Source of the DNA: Streptomyces sp. RB17
GTDB taxonomy: Bacteria; Actinomycetota; Actinomycetes; Streptomycetales; Streptomycetaceae
NCBI RefSeq assembly: GCF_009604455.1
Contig: NZ_WEGL01000003.1
Location: 620,001 to 684,000 of the forward strand
Direction of reading: 5' to 3'
Length of the DNA stretch: 64,000 nucleotides
A program made the position numbers and the translations under genes. Below are positions 6,750-15,651 of this stretch, in pieces. The notes beneath the pieces were generated by a model that was not told the DNA's origin, searched no databases, and was given only the letters and a program-made list of their open reading frames with translations. Position 1 is the stretch's first letter. Every line of letters begins with the position of its first letter.

Positions 6750-8183
6750 CTACAGCGTGTGCACGTCCCTCCAGGCCTCCGGGATGTGCGCAGCGACGTC
6801 GTGTGCCCCCGCCGGTGCCCCGTCCGACGCGAACCTTCCGGCCAGGCCGTGCAGATACGCCGCCGTACTCCCCGCGTCCAGCGCGGACAACCCCGCCGCC
6901 AGCAGGGATCCGGCGAGGCCCGACAACACGTCGCCGCTGCCCGCTGTGGCCAGCCAGGACGTCCCCGTGGCGTTCACCCGCGCGGCACCGCCCGCGGCGT
7001 CGGCGACCAGGGTCGTGGAACCCTTCAGCAGTACGGTCGCCCGGTACACCGCCGCCAACTCCCGCACCGCGGCCAGGCGAGCCCCCTCGACCTCCTCCCG
7101 CCGTACCCCGAGCAGCGCGGCCGCCTCCCCGGCATGGGGCGTCATCAGGGTCGGTGCCGTACGCGCGCGCACCGCGTCCCGCTCGGCCAGCCGCAGCCCG
7201 TCCGCGTCGATCAGCACCGGCACGTCCGCCCCGAGCACCTCGGCCACGGTCGCCGCGTCCTCCCCGGCCCCCGGCCCGACCACCCAGGCCTGTACGCGCC
7301 CCGCCTTCGCCGGCCCCCGGTCGGACACCAGTGTCTCCGGGAAGCGGGCGATGACCGCCTCCCCGGCCGGCCCGACGTACCGCACGGCCCCCGCACCGCC
7401 CCGCAGCGCCCCGGAGACGGCGAGCACGGCGGCGCCGGGGTAGCGGGCGGAGCCGGCGGCGATGCCGACGACCCCGCGCCGGTACTTGTCGCTCTCCGCG
7501 GCCGGCACCGGCAACAGCCGTGCCACGTCGGCATGTTGCAGGGCGTGCAACTCGGTCTCGGCGGGCAGTTCGAGACCGATGCCGACCAGCCGCACCACGC
7601 CCGCGTACTCCCGCCCCGGATCGATCAGCAGCCCCGGCTTGTACGTCCCGAAGGTCACCGTCAGATCGGCCCGGATGGCGGCTCCCCGCACCTCTCCGGT
7701 GTCGGCCTCGACGCCGCTCGGCAGGTCCACGGCCACCACCGCGGCCCGGGAGCGCTCGGCGGCCTGGGCCAGGGCCTCGGCCTCGGGCCGTAGCCCGCCC
7801 TTGCCGCCGATTCCGACGATCCCGTCCACGACGAGGTCGGCCCGCTCGATCAGCCCGCCGGCGGAATCCGCCGCGGCGACCGCTCCCCCCGCTCGCCGCA
7901 GCGCGGCCAACCCGCCCGGGTGCGCCCGTTCGGGCGTCAGGAGCACGGCCGTGACCCCGGCCCCGCGCCGGGCCAGCCGCGCCCCCGCGTACAGCGCGTC
8001 CCCGCCGTTGTCGCCGCTGCCGACGAGCAGCACCACCCGGCTGCCGTACACCCGTCCGAGCAACTCGGCGCTTGCGGCGGCCAGTCCCGCGGCGGCCCGC
8101 TGCATCAGCGCACCCTCCGGCAGCCGCGCCATCAGTGCCCGTTCGGCCGCCCTTACCGTCTCCACGCTGTACGCACTCCGCAT
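6750..8183 (-). CDS. nnr: Bifunctional NAD(P)H-hydrate epimerase / ADP-dependent NAD(P)H-hydrate dehydratase
   Basis: A 477-residue fusion that repairs hydrated NAD(P)H. The N-terminal epimerase (YjeF-N) domain carries GSGDNGGDALYAG at 55-67 and the AVDLPSGVEADTG loop near 151-163. The C-terminal ribokinase-like dehydratase domain spans about 225-477, with LIDADGL (324-330), TPHAGEAAALLG (348-359), LLKGST (385-390) and the catalytic GSGD at 415-418. It follows acpS with a 44-bp gap, a common actinobacterial order. The start ATG lacks an SD but sits seven bases after CAGACT, a plausible -10 for a leaderless message. Confidence 0.95.
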   Translation of the reverse strand: MRSAYSVETVRAAERALMARLPEGALMQRAAAGLAAASAELLGRVYGSRVVLLVGSGDNGGDALYAGARLARRGAGVTAVLLTPERAHPGGLAALRRAGGAVAAADSAGGLIERADLVVDGIVGIGGKGGLRPEAEALAQAAERSRAAVVAVDLPSGVEADTGEVRGAAIRADLTVTFGTYKPGLLIDPGREYAGVVRLVGIGLELPAETELHALQHADVARLLPVPAAESDKYRRGVVGIAAGSARYPGAAVLAVSGALRGGAGAVRYVGPAGEAVIARFPETLVSDRGPAKAGRVQAWVVGPGAGEDAATVAEVLGADVPVLIDADGLRLAERDAVRARTAPTLMTPHAGEAAALLGVRREEVEGARLAAVRELAAVYRATVLLKGSTTLVADAAGGAARVNATGTSWLATAGSGDVLSGLAGSLLAAGLSALDAGSTAAYLHGLAGRFASDGAPAGAHDVAAHIPEAWRDVHTL

Positions 8184-8190
8184 GGCACCG

Positions 8191-8196
8191 AGTCTG
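8191..8196 (-). promoter_or_regulatory. Candidate -10 box of a leaderless nnr promoter
   Basis: The minus strand reads CAGACT seven bases before the ATG of nnr, with no Shine-Dalgarno in between. The spacing matches leaderless initiation. The first base deviates from TANNNT, so this is weaker than the sites at tsaB, acpS and glmS. Confidence 0.3.
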
Positions 8197-8227
8197 CCCC
8201 GGAACGGCCGTCACCCACACCCGGTGC

Positions 8228-8599
8228 TCAGCCCTCGGCGACCACCACGGCCGAGGCGACGCCCGCGTCATGGCTCAGCGAGACGTGCCAGGACGTCACC
8301 CCCAGTGCCGCCGCCCGGGCGGCGACGGAGCCCGTCACCCGCAGCCGGGGCTGACCGCTGTCCTCGACGAACACCTCGGCATCGGTCCAGTGCAGACCGG
8401 GCGGCGCCCCCAGCGCCTTCGCCAGGGCCTCCTTGGCGGCGAACCGGGCCGCGAGCGAGGCGATCCCGCGCCGCTCCCCGCTGGGCAGCAGCAGTTCACT
8501 CTCCACGAACAGCCGATCGGCCAGCCCGGGCGTCCGCTCCAACGACGCGCGGAACCGGTCGATCTCGGCGACGTCGATCCCCACTCCGATGATGCTCAT
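8228..8599 (-). CDS. acpS: Holo-[acyl-carrier-protein] synthase AcpS
   Basis: A 123-residue phosphopantetheinyl transferase that converts apo-ACP to holo-ACP using CoA, central to fatty-acid and type II polyketide synthesis. Motifs: GVGIDVAEIDRF (5-16) with Mg-binding Asp9, and FAAKEALAKALG with Glu57. The end VSLSHDAGVASAVVVAE is the usual C-terminus. The ATG at 8599 gives MSIIGVGID; an upstream extension in the same frame has no support. It heads the acpS-nnr unit and is divergent from the SDR gene with only 92 bp between starts. Confidence 0.96.
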   Translation of the reverse strand: MSIIGVGIDVAEIDRFRASLERTPGLADRLFVESELLLPSGERRGIASLAARFAAKEALAKALGAPPGLHWTDAEVFVEDSGQPRLRVTGSVAARAAALGVTSWHVSLSHDAGVASAVVVAEG

Positions 8600-8606
8600 G
8601 CCGGGC

Positions 8607-8612
8607 AGCCTA
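8607..8612 (-). promoter_or_regulatory. Candidate -10 box of a leaderless acpS promoter
   Basis: TAGGCT on the minus strand, within the string CGTAGGCTG, seven bases before the acpS ATG and with no Shine-Dalgarno between. The same string appears before tsaB and glmS. No good -35 element is apparent. Confidence 0.45.
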
Positions 8613-8679
8613 CGATCGCGGACCCGGCGACACCCGCCCACCTGCCGATATCCGGCTGCCGGGCCGGACGCGTGCGGTC

Positions 8680-8685
8680 TACGCT
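8680..8685 (+). promoter_or_regulatory. Candidate -10 box of a leaderless SDR promoter
   Basis: TACGCT six bases before the ATG at 8692, with no Shine-Dalgarno sequence in the gap. A loosely matching -35 (CTGCCG, 8656-8661) lies 18 bases upstream. It faces the acpS promoter, so both genes may be transcribed from a compact back-to-back promoter region of about 80 bp. Confidence 0.45.
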
Positions 8686-8691
8686 CCGTCC

Positions 8692-9471
8692 ATGACGTCC
8701 CGGGCCTATCTCTCCGAACTCTTCTCGCTGGACGGCCGTGTCGCCATGGTGACCGGAGGCAGTTCCGGCATCGGCCGGGCCGTCGCCGGGGCGCTGGCGC
8801 GGGCCGGCGCGAGGGTGGTGGTCGTGGCCCGCACCGAGGAACAACTGGCCGAGACCGTCGGCGAGTTGACGGCCGAGGGCTGCCGGGCCGGCTGGGTGGC
8901 TGCCGATCTGGGCACGCGCGACGGTGTGCGTGCGGCGGCCGAGGAGGCGGCCGGTGTCTTCGGTGAGCCGGACATCCTCGTCAACTCCGCCGGGATCAAC
9001 CTGCGGCCGCCGATGGGCGAGCTGGGCGAGGACGTGTGGGACACCACCATGGCCGTGAACCTGGAGGCGCCGTTCCTGCTGGGACAGCGGTTCGGGCCCG
9101 GCATGGCGGAGCGCGGCTTCGGCCGGATCATCCACATCACCTCCCAGCAGGCCCACCGCGCCTTCGTGCAGAGCGGGGCGTACGGCGTGTCGAAAGGCGC
9201 GCTGGAGTCGCTCGCCCGCTCGCAGGCCGAGGCCTGGTCGCCGTACGGCGTCACGGTCAACACCCTGGTGCCGGGCTTCGTGATGACGCCCCTCAACCAG
9301 CGTCTGTCGTCCGACCCGGAGAAGGTGGCCGCCCTGGCCGCCCGCACGATGACCGGCCGCAACGGCCTCGCCGAGGACTTCGAAGGCGCGGCCGTCTTCC
9401 TCGCAAGCCGCGCCTCCGCCTACGTCACCGGCCAGTCGATCTCCGTGGACGGCGGCTTCTCGGTGCACTGA
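8692..9471 (+). CDS. Short-chain dehydrogenase/reductase (3-oxoacyl-reductase-like)
   Basis: A 259-residue classical SDR. The cofactor motif TGGSSGIG is at 21-28, the NSAG motif at 98-101, and the catalytic residues are Ser151, Tyr164 and Lys168 (YGVSK). The basic residue at ARTEE after the second strand suggests NADP(H) preference. The C-terminal YVTGQSISVDGGFSV is typical of the FabG/gluconate dehydrogenase branch. The natural substrate cannot be read from sequence. It is divergent from acpS and convergent with glmS, whose stop is only 15 bp away. Confidence 0.9.
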   Translation: MTSRAYLSELFSLDGRVAMVTGGSSGIGRAVAGALARAGARVVVVARTEEQLAETVGELTAEGCRAGWVAADLGTRDGVRAAAEEAAGVFGEPDILVNSAGINLRPPMGELGEDVWDTTMAVNLEAPFLLGQRFGPGMAERGFGRIIHITSQQAHRAFVQSGAYGVSKGALESLARSQAEAWSPYGVTVNTLVPGFVMTPLNQRLSSDPEKVAALAARTMTGRNGLAEDFEGAAVFLASRASAYVTGQSISVDGGFSVH

Positions 9472-9486
9472 CCGCGCCCCGAAGGG

Positions 9487-11334
9487 CTACTCCACCGTCA
9501 CCGACTTCGCCAGATTCCGGGGCTGATCCACCTCGTTCCCCCTGGCGGTGGCCAACTCGCACGCGAAGACCTGGAGCGGCACCGTCGCCACCAGCGGCTG
9601 CAGCAGGGTCGGCGTGGCCGGGATGCGGATCAGGTGGTCGGCGTAGGGGACCACCGCCTCGTCCCCCTCCTCGGCGATGACGATCGTGCGGGCACCCCGC
9701 GCCCGGATCTCCTGGATGTTGGAGACGATCTTGTCGTGCAGGACCGAGCGGCCGCGCGGGGAGGGGACGACGACCACCACCGGCACGTCCTCCTCGATCA
9801 GCGCGATCGGACCGTGCTTCAGCTCGCCCGCCGCGAAGCCCTCGGCATGCATGTAGGCGAGTTCCTTCAGCTTGAGCGCCCCTTCGAGGGCGACCGGGTA
9901 GCCCACATGGCGGCCCAGGAACAGCACCGTGTTCTTCGCCGCCAGGCTCCGGGCCAGCTCGCGCACCGGCCGCATCGTCTCCAGGACCCGTTCGACCTCC
10001 ACCGAGATACGGGACAGGTCCTTGATCACCGCCTGGATCTCGTCGCCCCACTTGGTGCCGCGCACCTGGCCCAGGTACAGCGCCACCAGGTAGCAGGCCA
10101 CCAGCTGGGTCAGGAAGGCCTTGGTGGACGCGACCGCGACCTCCGGCCCGGCGTGCGTGTACAGCACCGCGTCGGACTCGCGCGGGATCGTCGAGCCGTT
10201 GGTGTTGCAGATCGCCAGCACCTTGGAGCCCTGCTCGCGGGCGTGCCGCAGCGCCATCAGGGTGTCCATGGTCTCGCCGGACTGGGAGATGGCGATGACC
10301 AGGGAGCGGCCGTCCAGGATCGGGTCCCGGTAGCGGAACTCGCTGGCCAGCTCCACCTCGCAGGGGATGCGCGTCCAGTGCTCGATGGCGTACTTGGCGA
10401 TCAGGCCGGCGTGGAAGGCCGTACCGCACGCGACGATGACGACCTTGTCGATCTCGCGCAGCTCGGAGGGCGAGATGCGGACCTCGTCCAGCGTCAGCGA
10501 GCCCGAGGGGTCGATACGGCCCAGCAGCGTGTCGGCGACCGCCTTGGGCTGCTCGGCGATCTCCTTGAGCATGAAGTAGTCGTAGCCGCCCTTCTCGGCG
10601 GCCGACGCGTCCCAGTCCACGTGGTAGCTGCGGACCTCGGCCGGGCGGCCGTCGAAGCCCGTCACCGTGACCCCGTCGCGGCGCAGCTCCACCACCTGGT
10701 CCTGGCCCAGCTCGATCGCCGAGCGCGTGTGGGCGATGAACGCGGCGACATCCGAGGCCAGGAACGCCTCACCCTCGCCGACGCCCACCACCAGCGGCGA
10801 GTTCCGGCGCGCGCCGACCACCACGTCCGGCGCGTCGGCGTGCACCGCGACCAGCGTGAACGCGCCCTCCAGCCGCCGGCACACCAGCCGCATGGCCTCC
10901 GCGAGGTCCGCGCACGAGGAGAACTCCTCGGCGAGCAGGTGGGCGACGACCTCGGTGTCCGTCTCGGACGTCAGCTCGTGGCCGCGCTCGGCGAGTTCGG
11001 CCCGCAGGACCGCGAAGTTCTCGATGATGCCGTTGTGGACGACGGCGACGCGCCCCGCGTTGTCGAGATGCGGATGGGCATTGGCGTCGGTCGGCCCGCC
11101 GTGCGTGGCCCAGCGGGTGTGGCCGATGCCCGTCGAGCCCGTCGGCAGCGGCCGTTCGGCCAGCTCCTTCTCCAGGTTGACCAGTTTCCCGGCCCTCTTC
11201 GCCCCGGCCAGCCCGCCGTCGGCCAGCACGGCGACACCCGCCGAGTCGTAGCCCCGGTACTCCAGCCGCTTCAGCCCGGCCATCACGACGTCGAGCGCCG
11301 ACTGTGACCCTACGTATCCAACGATTCCGCACAT
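9487..11334 (-). CDS. glmS: Glutamine--fructose-6-phosphate aminotransferase (isomerizing)
   Basis: A 615-residue enzyme that makes glucosamine-6-phosphate, the first committed step to UDP-GlcNAc. The start MCGIVGYVGS exposes the catalytic Cys2 of the Ntn glutaminase domain; GHTRWATHG and HNGIIENF follow. The C-terminal half carries two SIS isomerase domains, with CGTAFHAG, SQSGETMDT and the ending LAKSVTVE. The open frame extends upstream, but only the ATG at 11334 gives the obligatory Cys2. glmM is about 3 kb away, so two steps of UDP-GlcNAc synthesis lie in this window. No glmS ribozyme-like leader is expected given the leaderless-type promoter. Confidence 0.97.
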   Translation of the reverse strand: MCGIVGYVGSQSALDVVMAGLKRLEYRGYDSAGVAVLADGGLAGAKRAGKLVNLEKELAERPLPTGSTGIGHTRWATHGGPTDANAHPHLDNAGRVAVVHNGIIENFAVLRAELAERGHELTSETDTEVVAHLLAEEFSSCADLAEAMRLVCRRLEGAFTLVAVHADAPDVVVGARRNSPLVVGVGEGEAFLASDVAAFIAHTRSAIELGQDQVVELRRDGVTVTGFDGRPAEVRSYHVDWDASAAEKGGYDYFMLKEIAEQPKAVADTLLGRIDPSGSLTLDEVRISPSELREIDKVVIVACGTAFHAGLIAKYAIEHWTRIPCEVELASEFRYRDPILDGRSLVIAISQSGETMDTLMALRHAREQGSKVLAICNTNGSTIPRESDAVLYTHAGPEVAVASTKAFLTQLVACYLVALYLGQVRGTKWGDEIQAVIKDLSRISVEVERVLETMRPVRELARSLAAKNTVLFLGRHVGYPVALEGALKLKELAYMHAEGFAAGELKHGPIALIEEDVPVVVVVPSPRGRSVLHDKIVSNIQEIRARGARTIVIAEEGDEAVVPYADHLIRIPATPTLLQPLVATVPLQVFACELATARGNEVDQPRNLAKSVTVE

Positions 11335-11341
11335 GAGCCGC

Positions 11342-11347
11342 AGCCTA
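11342..11347 (-). promoter_or_regulatory. Candidate -10 box of a leaderless glmS promoter
   Basis: TAGGCT within CGTAGGCTG on the minus strand, seven bases before the glmS ATG. There is no Shine-Dalgarno sequence between the hexamer and the start. It is the third copy of this string in an equivalent position in the first 11.4 kb. Confidence 0.45.
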
Positions 11348-11530
11348 CGACCCGGGAACGGCCCGAACTGGGCGCCGCCTGCCCGATATCGGAAATTCCC
11401 ACCGTCGTACGAAGGCCGTTTCTGATCGAATAGGCCTTCGACGGCGACCCACAGGGGGAACTCGGTGCGGGGTCGGGCAGCGTGACGGACCCCACCCGCC
11501 GTCGTGTTCAAACTCCGTTAACAATGGACT

Positions 11531-12520
11531 GTGATCTCACCGGTCTCCTCGATGCCCCGGAGCGCCCACCGGCACAGGCCGGAGGCGACTCCCTACGTCG
11601 ACCTCACCCGCGCCGAGTGGAGCGCGCTGCGCGACAAGACGCCGCTGCCGCTCACCGCCGAGGAGGTGGAGAAGCTGCGCGGTCTGGGCGATGTGATCGA
11701 CCTGGACGAGGTGCGGGACATCTACCTCCCGCTCTCCCGGCTCCTCAACCTCTACGTCGGCGCCACGGATCGCCTCAGAGGCGCGCTGAACACCTTCCTC
11801 GGCGAGCAGGGCTCCCAGTCCGGCACCCCGTTCGTCATAGGCGTCGCCGGCTCGGTGGCCTGCGGCAAGTCCACCGTCTCCCGCCTGCTGCAGGCCCTGC
11901 TCTCGCGCTGGCCCGAGCACCCGCGCGTGGAGCTGGTGACGACGGACGGCTTCCTGCTGCCCACCCGGGAGCTTCAGGCACGCGGCCTGATGTCGCGGAA
12001 GGGTTTTCCCGAGTCGTACGACCGCCGGGCCCTGACCCGCTTCGTCGCCGACATCAAGGCCGGGAAGGACGAGGTCACGGCCCCCGTCTACTCCCACCTC
12101 ATCTACGACATCGTCCCGGACCAGAGGCTCACGGTCCGCCGCCCCGACATCCTGATCGTCGAGGGCCTGAACGTCCTGCAGCCCGCCCTGCCCGGCAAGG
12201 ACGGCCGCACCCGGGTCGGCCTCGCCGACTACTTCGACTTCAGCGTGTACGTCGACGCGAGCGCCGAGGACATCGAGCGCTGGTACCTCAACCGCTTCAA
12301 GAAGCTGCGCCAGACCGCCTTCCAGAACCCCGACTCGTACTTCCGCAAGTACACCCAGGTCTCGGAGGAGGAGGCCCTCGACTACGCCCGCACCCTGTGG
12401 CGGACGATCAACAAGCCCAACCTGGTCGAGAACATCGCCCCCACCCGCGGCCGGGCCACCCTTGTGGTCCGCAAAGGCCCGGACCACAAGGTACAGCGGC
12501 TGAGGCTGCGCAAGCTGTAG
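11531..12520 (+). CDS. coaA: Type I pantothenate kinase
   Basis: A 329-residue P-loop kinase that catalyses the first and regulated step of coenzyme A synthesis. The Walker A is GVAGSVACGKS (104-114); TTDGFLLPTREL and RKGFPESYDRRAL follow, then the IVEGLNVLQP strand and the long helical C-terminus ending KVQRLRLRKL, all characteristic of CoaA rather than CoaX. The GTG start at 11531 is the first usable in this frame; the sequence just before it (TTAACAATGGACT) has no SD, and the leader is short. It is divergent from glmS. Its CoA product feeds AcpS, encoded 3 kb away. Confidence 0.95.
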   Translation: MISPVSSMPRSAHRHRPEATPYVDLTRAEWSALRDKTPLPLTAEEVEKLRGLGDVIDLDEVRDIYLPLSRLLNLYVGATDRLRGALNTFLGEQGSQSGTPFVIGVAGSVACGKSTVSRLLQALLSRWPEHPRVELVTTDGFLLPTRELQARGLMSRKGFPESYDRRALTRFVADIKAGKDEVTAPVYSHLIYDIVPDQRLTVRRPDILIVEGLNVLQPALPGKDGRTRVGLADYFDFSVYVDASAEDIERWYLNRFKKLRQTAFQNPDSYFRKYTQVSEEEALDYARTLWRTINKPNLVENIAPTRGRATLVVRKGPDHKVQRLRLRKL

Positions 12521-12542
12521 TCCGTCCGGTTGGATGGGCGGC

Positions 12543-13490
12543 ATGCTGCATCTGCGCCTGATCACCCCCGCCGAGAAGACGGACGAGGTGGTGCGGCTGA
12601 TCGAGAAGACGGTCGGCACCACCCACCTCGTGGTGCTGCCGGGAACCGCCCGCGATCCCGCCGGTGACGTCGTCCTGTGCGACGTTGCGCGCGAGGCGGG
12701 CGACGAACTCATCCACGGACTGCGCCGGCTGGGACTGGACGAGACCGGCGCGATCGCCGTGGAGGACATCGGCCTGATGCTCTCCCGGCGCGCCGACAAG
12801 GCGGAGGAGGAGGCGCCGGGCGAGGGCGTGGACGCGGTGCTGTGGGAGGGGCTGACCGAGGCGACCCACGAGGAGTCGACGCTGTCGGTGACCTATCTCG
12901 CGTTCATCACCCTGGCGACGATGATCGCGGCCTGCGGTGTCGTCCTGGACAACGCCATCCTGATCGTCGGCGCGATGGCGGTGGGCCCGGAGTTCGGTCC
13001 GCTGGCAGGTGTGTGCACCGCCCTGGTGCGGCGGCATCCGCGGCTCGCGCTGCGCTCGCTGACCGCGCTGCTGGTGGGCTTCGGGGTGGCGATGGCGGTG
13101 ACCGTCGGCTTCAGCCTCTTCATGGACGCCGTCGGCCTGTTCGACAAGTCACAGCTGGAGGGCAAGCGGCCCAACACGGCCTTCGTGTACGCCCCGGACG
13201 CCTTCTCCTTCATCGTGGCGGTCCTGGCCGGCATCGCGGGCACGCTCTCGCTGACCTCCGCAAAGTCGGGCGCCCTGGTGGGCGTGGCCATCTCGGTGAC
13301 GACGGTCCCGGCCGCGGCCAACGCGGCGGTGGCCCTCGCCTACGGCGACACGAGCCAGACACTCGGCTCGACCGACCAGCTCCTGCTGAACCTGCTGGGC
13401 ATCGTGCTCGCCGGCACGCTCACGCTGCTGGCTCAGCAGTGGCTGTGGGCCAGGCAGCGTGCGCGTACGGCGAAGGCCGGCGGATTCTAG
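12543..13490 (+). CDS. DUF389 integral membrane protein
   Basis: A 315-residue protein of the DUF389 family, function unknown. An N-terminal soluble ferredoxin-like domain (MLHLRLITPAEKTDEVVRLI) covers about 1-95; at least six hydrophobic segments follow, starting TYLAFITLATMIAACGVVLD, including the family motif ILIVGAMAVGPEFGPLAGV. The ATG at 12543 is preferred over an ATG nine bases upstream because family members begin MLHLR; neither has a clear SD. It lies 22 bp after coaA and may be cotranscribed. Its TAG stop is interleaved with that of the convergent gene (shared CTAG, 13487-13490). Confidence 0.88.
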   Translation: MLHLRLITPAEKTDEVVRLIEKTVGTTHLVVLPGTARDPAGDVVLCDVAREAGDELIHGLRRLGLDETGAIAVEDIGLMLSRRADKAEEEAPGEGVDAVLWEGLTEATHEESTLSVTYLAFITLATMIAACGVVLDNAILIVGAMAVGPEFGPLAGVCTALVRRHPRLALRSLTALLVGFGVAMAVTVGFSLFMDAVGLFDKSQLEGKRPNTAFVYAPDAFSFIVAVLAGIAGTLSLTSAKSGALVGVAISVTTVPAAANAAVALAYGDTSQTLGSTDQLLLNLLGIVLAGTLTLLAQQWLWARQRARTAKAGGF

Positions 13491-14044
13491 AACACCCTTT
13501 CGCAGCCCACGACGGTGTCGCCGGGGTCGCGGTACACCGTGTCGGCACCGCCGGTCGGCTGCACGCCGCAGTTCACGTTGTCCATAGGGGCGTTGTCCTG
13601 CACGCTGACCGTGTCGCTGCCGCCGCCGGTGACCACGGAGTCCTTGCCCGTGCCGGCGTCGACGATGCTGTTGACGCTGACCGCGGACCCGTTGTAGGTG
13701 TCGTCCCGGTCGCCCAGCTGGATGCCGATCCGGGTGACGGTGGCGAGGCTGCCGCAGTCGACGCTGGTGGTGGATCCGGTGATCCGGGTGCAGCCCGGGC
13801 CTGCCGCGATGCCCGCCGTGTCCGAGAAGATCAGATGGGCACCGGGCTCAGGACCGGAAGGGCTGGCTGTGACGTTGTTGTTGAAGCCATTGTTCGCCTG
13901 GACCCCGGCGAAGCCGCCGAAGATCCGGTACGCCGTGGAGCCCGGCGTCTGGGCGGCGGCCGGGGTGGCGGTCGAGGCGACGACAAGACCCGCCACCAGG
14001 ACGGGTCCGGCCGCTCGCTTCAGGGTGTTGAGCACGGTCTTCAT
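13487..14044 (-). CDS. Small secreted protein with degenerate calcium-binding-like repeats
   Basis: A 185-residue exported protein of unknown function. A clear signal peptide (MKTVLNTLKRAAGPVLVAGL... with a likely cleavage after AAAQ, about residue 32) is followed by an asparagine-rich stretch (GVQANNGFNNNVTAS) and a C-terminal region where Asp/Gly/Ser-rich segments such as LGDRDDTYNG, DAGTGKDSVVTGGGSD and GGADTVYRDPGDT resemble short degenerate RTX nonapeptides. Four cysteines in the mature part could form two disulfides. It has no close operon partner: glmM lies 103 bp upstream in the same direction and DUF389 is convergent. Confidence 0.85.
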   Translation of the reverse strand: MKTVLNTLKRAAGPVLVAGLVVASTATPAAAQTPGSTAYRIFGGFAGVQANNGFNNNVTASPSGPEPGAHLIFSDTAGIAAGPGCTRITGSTTSVDCGSLATVTRIGIQLGDRDDTYNGSAVSVNSIVDAGTGKDSVVTGGGSDTVSVQDNAPMDNVNCGVQPTGGADTVYRDPGDTVVGCERVF

Positions 14045-14146
14045 GATCTGCCGCTCTTCCGTCGAGGAGGGTGCCGCGCGGTGCGGCCTCGATCACAAGA
14101 GAAACAGCCTGTCGTCGATGGTGCACTCTGCGTTACACCCTGGGGT

Positions 14147-15505
14147 TCACCCCAGCGCCGACTTCACCGCGTCGGCCAGCCGGCCGGCCACCGACCGCGC
14201 CTGGTCGATGTCCGCGGCCTCGACCATCACCCGTACCAACGGCTCGGTGCCGGACGGCCGGAGCAGCACCCGTCCCGTCTCCCCCAGCTCCCGCTCCGCC
14301 TCGGTGACGGCGGCCGCGAGCTCGCCCGAGGTCCGTACCCGGGACTTGTCCACGTCCGGCACGTTGATGAGGACCTGCGGCAGCCGCTCCATCACGGACG
14401 CCAACTCCCGCAGCGTACGGCCGGTTTCGGCGACCCGCGCCGCCAGCAGCAGCCCGGTCAGCGTGCCGTCACCGGTGGTCGCGTGGTCGAGGACGATGAC
14501 GTGCCCGGACTGCTCGCCGCCGAGCGCGTACCCGTGCTCCTTCATCTCCTCCAGCACATACCGGTCGCCGACGGCGGTCTGCACCAGGTGGATCCCGGCC
14601 TTCTCCATCGCCAGCTTGAAGCCCAGGTTGGACATCACGGTCGCGACGACGGTGTCGGAGCGCAGCGCGGAACGCTCCCGCATCGCCAGCGCGAGCACGG
14701 CGAGGATCTGGTCGCCGTCGACCTCCTCGCCGGTGTGGTCCACGGCCAGGCACCGGTCGGCGTCGCCGTCGTGCGCGATGCCGAAGTCCGCGCGGTGCTC
14801 GACGACCGCCTCCTTCAGCCGGTCCAGATGCGTGGAACCGCAGCCGTCGTTGATGTTGAGCCCGTCCGGCTCCGCGCCGATCGTGACGACCTCGGCGCCC
14901 GCCCGGGAGAACGCCTCCGGCGAGACCCCCGAGGCCGCGCCGTGCGCTTCGTCCAGGACCACCTTCAGTCCGTCGAGCCGGTTCGGGAGGACGGACAGCA
15001 GGTGGACGACGTAGCTCTCGAGGCCCTCGTCGTACGACCGCACGCGGCCCACGCCCGCGCCCGTCGGCCGCTCCCAGGGCTCACCGTGCCGGTGGGACTC
15101 GTACACCGCCTCGATCCGGTCCTCCAGCTCGTCGGCGAGTTTGTGGCCGCCGCGGGCGAAGAACTTGATGCCGTTGTCCGGCATGGCGTTGTGGCTGGCG
15201 GAGAGCATCACGCCCAGGTCGGCGCCGAGTGCGCCGGTCAGATGCGCCACCGCGGGCGTCGGCAGCACACCGACGCATCGCACGTCCACGCCGGCGCTGG
15301 CCAGGCCCGCGACCACGGCCGCCTCCAGGAACTCCCCGGACGCCCGCGGGTCCCGACCGACCACCGCCGTCGGCTTGTGGCCCTCGAAGGTGCCCGCCTC
15401 GGCCAGCACGTGGGCCGCCGCGACGGACAGCCCGAGCGCCATCTCGGCCGTCAGGTCCGCGTTGGCGACACCGCGCACGCCGTCCGTGCCGAAGAGTCGT
15501 CCCAC
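14147..15505 (-). CDS. glmM: Phosphoglucosamine mutase
   Basis: A 452-residue alpha-D-phosphohexomutase converting glucosamine-6-P to glucosamine-1-P for UDP-GlcNAc. The phosphoserine is Ser104 in LSASHNAMPDNGIKFF; the metal loop DGDADRCLAVD and the C-terminal phosphate-binding RPSGTEPLVRV are intact. The GTG at 15505 gives MGRLFGTDGVRG and has a strong SD (AGGAGG, five bases upstream), so the longer frame is rejected. It lies 3' of rplM-rpsI in the same direction, behind a strong terminator, the standard Streptomyces arrangement. Confidence 0.97.
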   Translation of the reverse strand: MGRLFGTDGVRGVANADLTAEMALGLSVAAAHVLAEAGTFEGHKPTAVVGRDPRASGEFLEAAVVAGLASAGVDVRCVGVLPTPAVAHLTGALGADLGVMLSASHNAMPDNGIKFFARGGHKLADELEDRIEAVYESHRHGEPWERPTGAGVGRVRSYDEGLESYVVHLLSVLPNRLDGLKVVLDEAHGAASGVSPEAFSRAGAEVVTIGAEPDGLNINDGCGSTHLDRLKEAVVEHRADFGIAHDGDADRCLAVDHTGEEVDGDQILAVLALAMRERSALRSDTVVATVMSNLGFKLAMEKAGIHLVQTAVGDRYVLEEMKEHGYALGGEQSGHVIVLDHATTGDGTLTGLLLAARVAETGRTLRELASVMERLPQVLINVPDVDKSRVRTSGELAAAVTEAERELGETGRVLLRPSGTEPLVRVMVEAADIDQARSVAGRLADAVKSALG

Positions 15506-15589
15506 TTGTCCTCCTGAGGAAACTGCGATCACACAAGCCGTTGAGCGGCTCAGCGTCTCGTGTCGTTATACGCCCTTGCCTGGGATAAA

Positions 15590-15632
15590 CGAACGCCCCG
15601 ACGGCACAGGTGGCGTGCCGCCGGGGCGTTCG
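15590..15632 (-). terminator. Terminator of rplM-rpsI
   Basis: An 18-bp inverted repeat (15590-15607 and 15615-15632) with arms beginning CGAACGCCCCGACGGCAC, one mismatch and a seven-base loop. It begins 20 bases past the rpsI stop on the minus strand. There is no long U run, as is usual for high-GC actinomycetes. Confidence 0.85.
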
Positions 15633-15651
15633 GAGTACGAGCAGGCGACGC

